Shown here piece after piece: positions 12,001 through 23,533 of a stretch of 51,837 nucleotides of DNA (position 1 is its first letter; each line of letters opens with the position of its first letter). Below the pieces are notes generated by a model. The model saw nothing but the letters and a program-made list of their open reading frames with translations. It was not told the DNA's origin and did not search any database. The position numbers were made by a program, and so were the translations under genes. Origin of the DNA: Ectocarpus siliculosus (lineage: Eukaryota > Sar > Phaeophyceae > Ectocarpales > Ectocarpaceae); the NCBI GenBank assembly GCA_000310025.1, contig FN648454.1:7570-59406 (forward strand). Direction: 5' to 3'.

Positions 12001-14226
12001 CTCTCCGATGGCACCACCGAGCGCATTGAGACGGTCATCTCGTCCGGTGTCGCGCGACCCTTGACGGCGCTGCTCCAGCACGGGGACAGCAACGTGGTGA
12101 CCCCGGCCCTGAGAACGCTCGGCAACTTCGTCACGGGCAGCGACGTGCAGACGCAGGTGATTATTGTTTTTCTCGTCGTTTTGTTGGAACACCTCTGCTT
12201 CGTGTGGTGTGAGGGAGGGTAGCTCTGGCGGCGGGATGAGCCCGCCGATCGCGAAGGTGCACACATGCCGCCCGTCGGTGGTCTCCTGGCAACTTTATCT
12301 GGTGTAGTACACAGCGATATTTCAGTTGCCGAGGTGCGTTTTTGATTGGGGGGGAGACACACCATCTGCCCCGTTGCCACTTTCTTCCATTTGCTTGTTG
12401 CCGTGACTCCGTGTCTGGGCAGAGAGTTCATGCAGCACCTCTCACAACGTATGGCCGACCAACACGCATGTCAGAGCCTTCGCGATGAACTGCTGTGGAC
12501 TGGATTGGACACCTCTTGTGTACTTTTCTGTTGGGTGTGGCGTCGTGATAGGCGAGGGTCTTGAGAATCAAGGCATGGTGTCCATGCAGAGTCGCACCCC
12601 CCACCACCCCTCCTTGTCAGCCTGTCGCGACGCTTCGGTCCGGCATTTGCACTACGGCTAACAAACCCTCGTGTGATGCGGCGTGTTTTTCTTGTCGTGT
12701 TTCTCGAGCAGGCGGTTCTGGACCTGGGCGTTCTTCCCCACCTCCAGTCCTTGCTACGCCACCCGAAGAAGAATATCCGCAAGGTGACCAATCATCTCAC
12801 TGCTTGGGACGGGGGCAGGGTCATGTTGCCCGTTGCACGTGTGCAAGTCGTACGCAGACCCGCGGTGCATTTTTTTCCCGGAACAGAAATATAAGGGGGC
12901 AGCACAATTGAGTGTGTTTTGCATTTTTTGTTTTATTGTTGGGCAAAGAGCAAAAGCCCTAGGTGCTTTGAAGTTGCCTCGGTTGAGCCCATGGGTATGT
13001 GTTGGCATTTTTGTTCGTCCGGTTGGCCGCGTCTGGTCTTCCCGCAGCTTATGTACATACAATCTTCCCACCCAGCCCATAGGCGACTGATTCACAGAGA
13101 TATGCATAGAGGGCAAACGTTTCTGTCGTGTGACGAACCTCTTTTGTACACCTCCCGCGCGCGTGTGTCCCACGAACAGGAGGCGTGCTGGACTCTGAGC
13201 AACATCGTCGCGGGAACGTCGCCCCAGATGGCGTCGGTGTGCGACAGCCCAGGGCTCCTCGGGGGAGTGATCGAGCTTCTGTCCGGCGACGTATGGGAGG
13301 TGCAGAAGGAGGCCAACTTTGTCATCAGCAACGTCGCCACTGCAAGCGACGGTGAGCGAGCGGACGCGCGCAGCGCGGCTGGGTCGTCTGCCGCCCGCCT
13401 ATTTTGCCTGACTTTCGTTGGTGTTTGCGCGTTTGAGCGCCGAATCTCATCGGTACTGTAAAGTAAATAAAACTCGTGGTAAAATTTGGATCGCGGTCGA
13501 GATATTTAGCCTCATGGCACTGCGGTTATTTTCTTTCAGGTGGCAAGCAAAACACACCGACAAAGTCCGTCAGTGATGCGTTGTTGTTTGCGTAAATAGG
13601 TGATGTATAGTTGTCGGCCACGGGAAACAACCAGACTTGACCCATTTTTTTTTTTTTTATGGGGACTGACTGGCCCATATGCGTGGTCTGTGTGATCCCG
13701 TCCCGCGCTCTTTTCGTACACGGGTACTATTTAGTTGACAGACAGCATTGACGACCTCTAACAACAGTCGACAGACACGTCTCACACACTAACCTCACCA
13801 TCGTCCCTTATCGTACATGCATCTTGCTCGGTTACAAACTCGGCGGATCTTCTATCGTGGGCATGCAGCGTCGCGAGTGAGACAACTCGTTAACCTGGAA
13901 GCGATCCCGGCACTATCTTCGATGCTCGACCGTGCCGACGCGAAGGTGATTTATTGGTTCATTGATTGCTCATGAAACCGCGAGGATATTGAGCTTGTTT
14001 TTTGTGGGGGGTACGTGGGGCGTAGGGTAGGGTAAGGGTTACGACGTGGGGTGTAGGTTAGGGCAAGGGTTACGACGTGGGGTGTAGGTTAGGGTAAGGG
14101 TTACGAGCCCGCCAGTTCCATTTCATCGACAACAAATGAATTCCTCGCAAAGACGGTCGAGCTGAATGAGTGAACTTTTGGAACGACGAGCGCTTTATGT
14201 GTGCGGCGGCATTCTAGTCTCGTGGG

Positions 14227-14263
<37 letters not shown>

Positions 14264-15447
14264 TTTTTTTCCAAACATGGTGTTCTGGTCGAGTCCTCGC
14301 CCTTTTTGGATTGGTTCTGCTGTGCAGCCGAATTCTTGTGGCAGACAGGCTCGATACCTTCGTATTTGTTGGTGCGAGGTAGTGAACGCTGCCACGGTAC
14401 ATGACCCGGCAACCATGGGAGTTTTTGCACAAGAGTTTGTCCGTTCCCGCTTTCGTTAGATAACTGTCTTACGGAAATGACCTGACCGGATAGTGTACCA
14501 ACAACTTTCGTGATCGCTATGTCGAGCTGCGTCGACAACTGCACATATTTGAGAACGTGGAGGTCAGCTTAGGAGAGGTGAATCGCACAAGCTTGACATC
14601 AGAGGTCGTTTCTATAGAACTGCATGCATCCATCCCTCCGCTTGTGTTTGACGTGGCTGCGCTCGCGAACGTGTGAAACGGATTTCACTCACAGGCGATT
14701 CTGGTGGCGCTCGATGCCATATCGGCGATCTTTGCTCTGGACAGCGAGGACAACGGGCTCCCGTGGGTGCAGATGTTCGACGAGTCCGGCGGGCTCGACC
14801 GTCTCGAGCAGCTGCAGGAGCACGAGAACAGGTGGGTTACATTTTGTTGCAGATTTTATGTACTCTTTTTGTCTCGGTACGGTTTTGCTTCTGTCGTTGG
14901 GCTGGGCTGGGCCGCCAACCAAGACAAAACGAAAAGAGGTAGCAATTATCGCAAGCTGAGCTAGCCCACGGCGTCGGTGAACGAACCGTCGTTGTATGTT
15001 CGGCTCGTTCAAGACGTGATTCGCACAAGTGTCGTCGCTGTAAATTTATTTTGAGTGTACGAAGCTGCGATCCATGTCTCATATCGTCCATCCCGTTTCG
15101 TTTCCGGAGACCACAACAAGCTGACGAAAACGCTGCTGTCGGATCCTCCCTTCTCCCGGAACAACACACAAACATCAACACAAACACACAACAGAGCCGT
15201 CTACGACAAGGCGATCGAGATCATCGAACGGTTCTACGGGTGCGAGGACGACGACGAGGAAGACGCCCACGTGGCGCCGACGGTCGTCGACGGAGCCTCG
15301 ACATTCTCTTTCGGAGCGGCAGACGCCGCGACGCCGGGCAAGACGGCGTCGTCCACTTGCGGCGCAGAGATGAACAGCTCCCCTTGTGGGGGCGGTGCGG
15401 GCATGCCAATCTTTGGCTCCCCTGTGCGAGCCCTTAACTTCGCTTAG
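9071..15447 (+). CDS. Importin alpha (karyopherin alpha), complete, nine exons
   Basis: Nuclear import adaptor that binds classical NLS cargo and hands it to importin beta. Exons 9071-9529, 10365-10529, 11048-11251, 11968-12156, 12712-12783, 13180-13351, 13869-13945, 14695-14831 and 15195-15447 join in frame with GT-AG junctions to give 575 aa (family about 530). Residues about 10-55 form the IBB domain ([11 protein letters not shown], then [18 protein letters not shown]). The remainder is ARM repeats carrying the NLS-groove Trp/Asn pairs: [66 protein letters not shown]. The last exon holds the final ARM, an acidic patch ([10 protein letters not shown]) and a Gly/Ser/Phe-rich tail ending in LNFA. 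The start at 9071 puts the IBB at the N terminus. An upstream in-frame ATG at 8969 would add 34 residues and is disfavoured. Introns carry a MITE (intron 3) and a telomere-like repeat (intron 7). Confidence 0.95.
11266..11488. mobile_element. TIR MITE, copy 2 of 4, in importin alpha intron 3
   Basis: About 220 bp, with degenerate left end GTGACAGTCGATATCACC and right end GGTGTGTGGTATCTTGCGTCAC, which are inverted relatives. The core (about 11331-11405) aligns over about 75 bp with copy 1 in the opposite orientation and with copies 3 and 4. It lies wholly between exons 3 and 4 of importin alpha. Confidence 0.6.
14013..14105. repeat. 31-bp telomere-like minisatellite in importin alpha intron 7
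   Basis: Three tandem copies of a 31-bp unit containing ACGACGTGGGGTGTAGG followed by TTAGGG and TAAGGGTT. Copies 2 (14041-14071) and 3 (14072-14102) differ at one base, and copy 1 is shorter and diverged. Each unit embeds TTAGGG/TAGGG-type telomeric hexamers. It lies in the intron between exons 7 and 8. Confidence 0.85.
14229..14260. repeat. (GT)n microsatellite
   Basis: Sixteen GT units in importin alpha intron 7. Confidence 0.9.
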
Positions 15448-16823
15448 AGTTTTGTTTTGTTTGGTGTGGGTGTTGGACGTCGCGCGTGTCTTCTTCCTTT
15501 GTGGCTGCTGCTGGTGTATCATAGGTAGGCCTTCTGAATGTGGTAGTCAACGGTCTCTAATCAACACAGTTTTTTGGTTGGGGAGTTGCGGTGTACTAGC
15601 AGAGAGTACAACTCCAACTCCTGTAGACGAAAAACATGTACCATCATCATACATTTTCCATGGCAGGCGGAACGAGTAGTTAGCGTTAGTGTTTAGGGTA
15701 GGGATAGGTATATTCAAGACGTACGTGTACGGCTTAGCAGTGAGTGAATGCATGTTATGTGTCGTCGTGTGCGCGTCTCTCTCTCTCTCGGAGAGCCATA
15801 CAAAAAGAGCAACAACAATGCGGGGTGGGTATAGCGTGCCTAGTAGGGACCCTTGTTCCCAGCTAGGAAGACCGTTCAGATCTGGCCCCGCCGGCATTTG
15901 GTGAAGTTTGTACAAAATGACTTGTGGACGGAGGAGACGAATTGTTTTCGGGTGATAGTGATAGCTAGCGAAGAGGGAGGGAGGGCACGCCTCCGTTGTC
16001 TATTTGCTTGGAGGGATAGACGGGTAACGGAGGGCGATAGCCTGGAGAGAAGGGAAGGAAGGGAGGAGCAATGGCGATTGTCGATCGCGAGAAATGCGTG
16101 CGACTGACTGCACTGCTGCACAGGTAATATCTAGCAATGACATACATTGACTGACTGCACGAGCAATAATTGATAATGCACAAATTGTTTTTAGTTCAAC
16201 GAATGCGCGGCAATGATTGGAAACCTTGCGGACTGTCTGCACCCCGGGCGGGAGACTGTGTGCACCCCGGGCCGGATTTCTTTGGGTGGTTTGAACTTCC
16301 GGACAAAGACGAGAAGTTTTTTCGTCTGATTTTTCTGTGAAGGAGGAAATTGGTTTGTTGTTGGGGCACAATTAGCTGCGTTTGGCTCTCCGGTGTTGTT
16401 GCAAGTATGGCCTCGCCTGGCAAATGTCGCTCGAGCTGACACCCGGGTGGCTTGGTTCCTGTCATCTCAATCAAGCATAGGTGTGGGATGGCTTCCTCAA
16501 TGAAGTGTCTAGCTTGGGTTACGCTCTCTAAGCTGGTGCAAGGATGGCTTTCTCCGGCAAGAACGGAGGACACTTTCATGCCAGGATATATGCATACATA
16601 CCATGCGCATGTTGATAAATACACCATACTTCGCCGCCATGGGCAACTGTATATAGCCGATTGTCACATATCACGACAACTGGGGATCACTTGATACCTG
16701 AAGGAAGTATCTGATGCTGAAGGATTGCTCTCTGGAAGTTTTGTCAGAGACGTACTACGGCTTCTGGTGCCTTGTAGTACCCCCCCTCGCGTTGGAGTGC
16801 ACCATGAACTACATCTATCTCCT
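15448..16823. other. Intergenic, no gene recognised
   Basis: Lies between the importin alpha stop and the SINE. It contains short direct repeats (CACCCCGGGC at about 16240 and 16263) and a CT run at about 15776. No open frame has recognisable motifs. Confidence 0.5.
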
Positions 16824-17133
16824 GACCGGTCGCCCCGGTGGTCTAGTTGGTATCCTCGAAACCTTCCAGGGGGCAGGTCAGGGGTTCGAATCCCGGCGTA
16901 AGTGAGTTTTTCTCTCGCTTCCGCTTCGGGCCTAGTAGATAGCGCTAGTTCGTGTGTACACAGAGGGAAGGGAGTGCTGAACTCTCCTCGCATTAGAAAT
17001 CGAAGGCAAAGTACCGCAGGAGGGGAGGGTAGAGAGGGGCTCTTCTGTGTGACGGGTTGGAGTAAACGGCACTATAGTCCTGTGAGCGCTGATTTGAAGT
17101 GAAGACGAAAAAACAAAAATACAAAAAAACAAA
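16824..17133 (+). mobile_element. tRNA-derived SINE
   Basis: A pol III A box (TGGTCTAGTTGG, 16839-16850) and B box (GGTTCGAATCC, 16883-16893) sit 32 bp apart, as in a tRNA. The acceptor stem cannot form: GCCCCGG at 16832-16838 faces CGTAAGT, so this is not a working tRNA. About 200 bp of tRNA-unrelated body follows, and the element ends in an A-rich tail (17101-17133). A 7-bp direct repeat ATCTCCT flanks it (16817-16823 and 17134-17140), consistent with a target-site duplication. This is the standard head-body-tail structure of a tRNA SINE inserted in + orientation, 137 bp beyond the Rab32-like stop codon. Body function and partner LINE are unknown. Confidence 0.75.
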
Positions 17134-17276
17134 ATCTCCTAGCATGTTTTAATTCGTGTCATCGAGGCCAAACAAACTCCATGAACTGCTGCTACCAGGT
17201 AGTAATCGATCGATGTATACCAACCACCCAAGGTGGTCAAGGGATCAGTCGATCGGTAGATGAACATTATTGGACA

Positions 17277-20200
17277 TCATCCGCAGCAACCGTTATTGGA
17301 AGCCTGACCAGTCGCCTCGGTTGATAACGCCAGTCGCACTCCCTTGGAAGAAGAGCCGGTGTGATGTGCGCTTTGTTCTCTCGCCTGTAATCTCGTTGAA
17401 AAGGCTGCGGCGCTCCGCCTTTCATGCAAGAAAGTTGAACAGAGGTGGAGGAGGTCAAATTCCAGGTCACCTTGTTGGATGTTGTGGTTGAGGTGGTTGT
17501 TGTTGTTGTTGTTGTTATTGTTGTTGTTGAAGTGCCCCAGATATGGTTTTTGTGCACTTTAAGTTGTGAGGGGACGTTGTTGCCCACACCACTCACCCTC
17601 TCACCTACCTCATGCCTGGCCCGAAAAGCTCCTCGTCGCACAAGAGTTTCTGGATGAGGCACGCGACGGACATCTCGAAATCACCGTTGATTGCGTCTTT
17701 CGCCGAGACGTCGCTCCTTTCGTCCAAAGGGGCATCAAAATCAGGTCCGTATCGATCGGCCAGGAGGACGAGACAACCGGCCACCGAGTCAAGCAGCAAT
17801 ATACGTCAACATACACGCGTCAATATAGATTGTTGTTGCTTGTTTCCCAAAAATATTACGATGAATGGAGCACGTACCGCCGAGCAGACGCTGTGGGCAA
17901 ACAAATGTTTATTCTTGTAAGCATACCTGAGTGACCCCGCTGATCCCTCCCGCTACATACGCCATGCCGGCTCAGAGCATCCGTTTGGGTCGGCCGTTCG
18001 AGAATTAAGTCAGAGTTATATACCCCAATCATGCTTTCAGACCACAACAAGTATCAAAGCCTCACCGAGACGTTCTTGCAGAGAGAGGTCAATTTCAGGA
18101 TGAATGCAAACATACGATTCAAACAAGAATGCTGCCTCACCAAGCGACGAATCTGTGCGTTTCGACGAAGCTATCGATGTAGGACACGTCAACCTTGGCC
18201 ACTTCGAGGTCAACCTGGGCAGTTATTTCGATCACGCCGGAAAGGGCAATCATTCATGGCAGAGCCATTCAGGGTAAGGTAAGTACGTGTAGGCATGCAT
18301 GAATGTATGTGTATGCTATTCGTCTTCCTCGTGTTCACTTCAAACCCTCGATTCGATTTCGATATATTCTGATGTCACACGACTACCTCCAAACATCACC
18401 ACGCCCGCGGCCTCCGTTTCCAAATGATATCAATTGGTGCAGAAACCACGCGCCAACTCCCACTCCTCCAATGATTCATGACGCCATCTACCCTAAACGT
18501 GAGTTCCAGAGAGCTTTGGGGATGTTTCCCGTTCTACAGTATACCTCACTGAGTTCGACTGACCAAATACTGATTTATCCGATCACAACAACTTCTCCCA
18601 CACCGTTGTTGGTGACGTATTTTGCGAGCACTGCACGGATGGACAGAGCGATGCTGTTGGCCTGGGTCATGTTCACTAGCTCGTAGAAGACACCGTCGGC
18701 GCCGGGGATTACCACACTCGAATGCGTCACTTATGAAACGCACTCATCTCCTCAAATGGCAAAATGCACGATGGTGGACTTCTACTAGTAGAGATACTCT
18801 TCATTCGACATCTTCAGATGATTCCATGTTGAAGACTTCCGAAGGACAGCGAATGAACCTTGCCTTGCTCCTAGCAATACCTACGGCGTGTGTGTGCCTT
18901 TTGGTCTACTCTGATTGATGATACCAAATGATCATCGAGTCGTTGCGGATTCATTCCCCGTCTTGAGTGATACGTAAGAATGTATTTGAAATATTGCATT
19001 AGCCAGCTGTTGCACCTTGTTCCCTAGGAGAACCACCGGCAAGCTGCTGCCGTTGGGAAGCGTGATGTTGGCGTCCAGCTCCTGTTTCCACTAGCACCCG
19101 GGAATCCGAAGAACAAAATGTATTTTGACAATCACAATCACTCCATTTCTGTAGTGTATCGTCCATTTCGTTTCAGGGGGGGTTTGCTCTGCGTACCTGT
19201 GATTCTTTCGTGTCGTCAGTGCAGGTCATGTCCACCCCTACGCACTTGGTTCATTGTGGATAGATTCACTTCCTCTTCCGAAGGAAATGCGTTGCGACAG
19301 AATCGAACAAACCCGAACCGTCACATCAGTCTTGAATTGTATGAAACAATCCGGTCGAGGTCAGCCTACAGTGTCTGAGACATTACCATGTAGTACATAC
19401 TCCAATAGTTCCCGTCAGATAGTACGGTGACACTGAACGAATGGTACGTGCCTGGAGTAACACACTCAGTCGTAGGTTCAACGTTGGTTATCCACCTACT
19501 AACCTTTGCGGCGGAGTCGAACGTTTGGGGGCGAGATATGTCGTAAACGACCAACGCACCAAGCGCCCCCTTGAAGTAGGCCTGGTTTTGATTGACAATG
19601 GAGCACGTTATAGAATTCAGAACGTATTGACGGAAAGATGCCACCCTCGCGATAGCTTACCGCCAGTGCTACACGTGTTTTAGTAATGTATTGTCAGGAT
19701 CTACTACCAAGAGGACGTTGAATCTATGGCTATCCAATAGGGGTTCGTTCCACGATAGATTGAAATGATTAACTACAGCAGAGTCCGCACCGACAAAATA
19801 GAAACGTTGTGTAGCCTCCGCACGGAGAACTTCTCGATCCAGGGCATGCTGTCGGTGGGGAACCACAGTCAATTGAGCTTTTGTGGCTATAGCGTCACAG
19901 CTCTCAAGTACTAGAAATTCCAAATCAAGACGAAACGGAAACGAATTTCTGGTTGGTACACCACACGTGGAACTCATACGAATGTATATCAGACTTGTAG
20001 AACAAGGCAACCATGGAGTTGATGGCTTGCTATGTGGGGGGTAGATCTCTGATACCTTTATTCTCGTAAGGGCACACGTGGATATTCGTGAGCATTCCGT
20101 CCGGCAACTTGTTCTGCAGTGAATTGCGCTTGAAGTCGATTTCTTGTCATCAGCTCATTCCCTCACTCTGTTCATTTTCCTTGCGCGATCTTGCCCCGCA

Positions 20201-23187
20201 ATATCCCATAGCTGTACGCGCACGGTAGTACCCGGAAACGATTCGCTCTGATCGCCGTTGAGGGCAACCTCCTTGATGAAAAAGTCCACCCCAATTGTTG
20301 GTCGGTGGGTCGGCGAAAACTCGTCGTTCACGAATCTGACGGCGAATCAGGAGAGCGGAGGCGAGCGAACCGTGATTGAGTAGAGTGATACAGAAGAAGC
20401 CTGTGGATTCATGTGTGCAGTGGGCGCACCTCGAGTTTTCAGACACGACACACGGTCTGTCGAACACCTGGCCAAGCAAAAAGACGCCAACCCCAGCAAC
20501 GCTTCGACCTCAGTCCCCCGTGCCGCCAATATATATATCACTGTTGTTTCGGTTTTCAGTTATTATTTGTCATTCGTATGCGAACAAGCTTTTCATGCGT
20601 CGCTCTCCGGCAGAAACTGAGCAATTCCAAGGCAACGATCAATGCGGAGAGAAGGGCTTGCATGTATCGGTGACAGAGAGCAAAACGGCCATAATGTCGC
20701 CAAGGGTTCGAGGGAGTTTTGCAGATTTCCACTTCAACGACCAGGAATCGTCGTCGAATATGTTTTCAAGTCTAATCTTCAGTATCACCAGAAAGGGTTG
20801 GTGGAAATCCGCGAGTGAGTGTACAATGTCAGCAGCAAGGATCGTAGCCGTTGAGATACAAAACTGTATTCGTAATTTTTCATTTTGGTTCGTTGAGGTT
20901 CGCTGGGCTCTTCGAGTCAAAAACACGCCAGCTGTATGAGCTGATAGCTTGGGGGGCGTCACTGATGGCAGCTGAAAGCTGATTGATTCACACCAACACG
21001 TGCTTTACTTTCGTCTTGTATCGCGCCTTGATGACACTACTATAATACAATGCTCTGGTGAGTTCATTCCGCAGGCGCGCGCGCCTTGTGGAAGTCTACA
21101 GATTTGAGGTGGGCGATTTTCGAAACGAGTCGATTTTCGTTGAGCCACAAGCAGGCTTGAAAATACTGCGTGTGTTAGTGGTCCGATTTTCGAACTCTTC
21201 ATGCACCTTTGCTTACGGCTAGACCTACGCATTTTCAGGGCCCCAGGTAAATCAATTAAGTCGGGTAGGATATATCGGTGAAGAGATGCACTGAAGTCGC
21301 CGGCCGCACGCACTCAATTTGGCTCTAACTACCCCATCGTGAGGGTTTCGTTCCTGCCTATAAAAAAGGACACTCGTGTAATTCCGCGAACGCTTTTTCG
21401 CGGTGATGATACCGTAGGTGACATTGATGTCACATGTTGGAATATTTGGCACTACCGTAGCTTCAGCATTAGGTAGTCAGTTTGACTAGTTCAAATATTG
21501 TCAATGTCGCTATGTCATGTAGTAGGTAAAATTCCGTATGGTCTGTCATACTCGGAATATGGAGACATGGTTGATTTTCTGTGTTTCATATCCAGAAATA
21601 ATCTGCATAGCCTAGATTTCCAGAAATATGTCATAGTGCAAGTAGCTCAGACTTGCGTGCTCGGAAATATATATGCATCGGGTAGTTGTCGCAAGTGCCT
21701 CTGACTTGTGTGTATGAAAGGATATGTACCGCCGCAAGTAACTCAGACTTGCGTGCTTGAATGAATGAATATTTGTCTGCGCTCAGCAGTCGAATTTGGA
21801 AAGTACATTAGTTCAATTGTTGAAGCTGTATTCTGCGGTTTGTCGTACGTCAGTGCAAGTAATCACTTGTGCGTGCAAGTACAATACTTGATGTGCATGC
21901 GTGGCACAAGTTCGAGAGCATGGTGTTGAAGTCATCTTTCCAGAAACGTATCCTAGCTTACCAGTACCGTATTCTGAATACGTGTGATTGGTCAACGTTG
22001 TCGGATAGGTGTGATTCCATGATTTCGAGGATGAGCGCGTACTCGCCCCATCTTCTCACTCTGCGTCTCTGGGGGTTCTCCAACCCTCTGCTTCTTTGGG
22101 GTTTCTCAACCTCTCTACTTCTCCGGGGTTCACTACCCCTCTGTTTCTCTACATTCTTTCTGGTCTCCACTGACCAAGTAATTACATTTCCACCACACCA
22201 TCTTCTTCTCCTTCGGACCTTCCTGCGCACTCAGAGCCAAGCCTCTCGTACTAAAGGGTCCAGCGGCACAACAAGTGAGTTGGCACGCCGCGCTGCAGCC
22301 GTACAGGATACGTACAGGCTTACACGCAGCACTTGAGTTTTTGCCTTTGACCTGTGACTATAAGATTGCACAATCGGGTGCTCTGCTTATGTACATCAGT
22401 GGTCATTGCTGCATACGCACGTTCTACTTGCGCGACACACTGCGGAGAGAGCACGCACCAACTCAAGAGTAAATTAGGACTACCCTTTTTGACGACAAAC
22501 AACAACACCTCTTCGAGAGCCGATACGGGTCGTCAACACCCACAAGCCTACATCCCCAAGATCACACCCGTTATATCGAAGATGATGCCACACAGTCAAA
22601 CAGTGCATTTTCGGAAAGCTCTCGACGAGACGGTTTCAGAGCTACCATTCGCGGCACCGCCACTCTTTCTGCTGTCGAGTTGTCGTGCTAAGAAAATTGG
22701 TCGAGGGGTGTGATATTTTGTGTCAATTAGATTCGAAAATCAATGTTTGACCTCGACAAACTTCAAAAATCCATATTTGGAAGACGTTTCCTGGCGCTGA
22801 AGAGGAGGTGTGCACACTCCCCCGGGCCCATACTTCAAAGTTCAAGACTTCACCTGCATGTGCTTTGTTAACTAAATAGTCTGAATCCATTGATGGGAGT
22901 GGGGAGATTGGTAATCTACATGGTGGATATTGGGTGTGCTTCCTCTGGAGTTCACCGTGCCACGATGAAGCAATCTGTCTGTGTCGTCCTCGAGATGAAA
23001 GTCACCCACTCCTGTGTACACACCAATTCGCGACCGCCGGAAGGAAGGGTTATCGCTTGATTTCCGTGTTCGATGCCCTACCGAGCGTATATCTCGCTCA
23101 CCTCTGGATGACGCTGGTCTTCCCGACACCAGCATCTCCAACAACGAGGATCTTGATCACGGGCGATGTCTCGGCTGCTGACGACAT
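17277..23187 (-). CDS. Rab32-like small GTPase, complete, seven exons
   Basis: Membrane-traffic GTPase. Minus-strand exons, all phase-compatible: 23187-23102, 20335-20167, 19581-19504, 19090-19016, 18214-18141, 17716-17609 and 17379-17277, giving 230 aa (Rab32 family about 225). G1 is GDAGVGKTS, G2 is the Thr in RPTIGVDF, and G3 is WDIAGQDR. The Ile of DIAGQ, in place of the DTAGQ of most Rabs, is the Rab32/38/29 signature. A switch-II continuation (YFKGALGALVVYDISR), G4 (GNKVDL) and G5 (SAK) follow. The product ends NNGCCG, a dicysteine prenylation site one residue from the C terminus. The acceptor for the last exon is the least certain: GCGAG is chosen because it gives the CC tail. Intron 1 is 2.8 kb and holds an LTR and a MITE fragment. 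The gene is divergent from the ankyrin gene. Confidence 0.9.
18563..18715 (-). other. Exon-like open frame inside a Rab32-like intron, unidentified
   Basis: A minus-strand frame of about 50 codons reads like real protein: VVIPGADGVFYELVNMTQAN, then a helical ALSIRAVLAKYV, then GEVVVIG and a stop. It lies in the intron between exons 4 and 5 of the Rab gene and is not needed for the Rab fold. It faintly resembles the N-terminal region of phosphohexomutases (xGPG, MN, TQA, VVIGYD), but this is weak. It could be an exon fragment of a captured gene or an alternative exon. Confidence 0.3.
21434..22562 (+). mobile_element. Copia-type LTR, probable solo LTR
   Basis: Starts TGTTGGAATATTT, a typical Ty1/copia LTR start, and matches the reverse complement of 26125-27128 over about 1 kb with moderate divergence. 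For example, both carry GCATTAGGTAGTCAG near the start and ACACCCACAAGCCTACAT near the end. It contains a pyrimidine-rich internal repeat at 22060-22150. TCACA occurs just before the start (21429-21433) and next to the end (22562-22566), a candidate 5-bp duplication. No pol sequence adjoins it, so a solo LTR is likely. It lies in intron 1 of the Rab32-like gene, antisense to that gene. Confidence 0.65.
22600..22726. mobile_element. TIR MITE, copy 3 of 4, truncated
   Basis: Core GCATTTTCGGAAAGCTCTCG, then a GGCACCGCCACTCTTTCTGC block, same orientation as copy 1. The right end GGGGTGTGATATTTTGTGTC is intact. The left half is missing, and the sequence abuts the end of the copia LTR about 40 bp away. 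Confidence 0.55.
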
Positions 23188-23533
23188 CGAAAGACGCGTG
23201 GAGATGAAGCACTCTTCGAGGAATCGCCTGACGTCAAGAATACCTTGAATGACAATGCAGGGGTGCCCGACTTTGGGTACCTGTCACATTATGACTCTCT
23301 CATGTAGCTGAAAGGTGAGCTACACTGCTGTGCGCACTGCTCCCCCCTGTCCTCCGTGTTTGCCTTGCTGTAGGTTGCGCCGCATCTACAGCACATGTAC
23401 GTGCCGAAACGACATGAGTTGCGCCGCACATTCTCGAAATTGGTCTGTAATACCCACCCTGACTACCCTGAGACAGGCATTCCCAGGGGACATGTGCGGT
23501 CCTATTGTAGCCTGACAGTGCACACATTGACGC
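23188..23533. promoter_or_regulatory. Shared upstream region of two divergent genes
   Basis: 346 bp separate the start codons of the Rab32-like gene (23187, - strand) and the ankyrin gene (23534, + strand), so the two probably share a bidirectional promoter and 5' UTRs. I see no clear TATA box. The region holds an imperfect direct repeat, TTGCGCCGCA (about 23374 and 23418). Confidence 0.45.

Noticed and set aside
16832-16903. A functional tRNA gene
   Set aside because: A and B boxes are good but the acceptor and T stems do not pair and a body with an A tail follows, so it is a SINE head.
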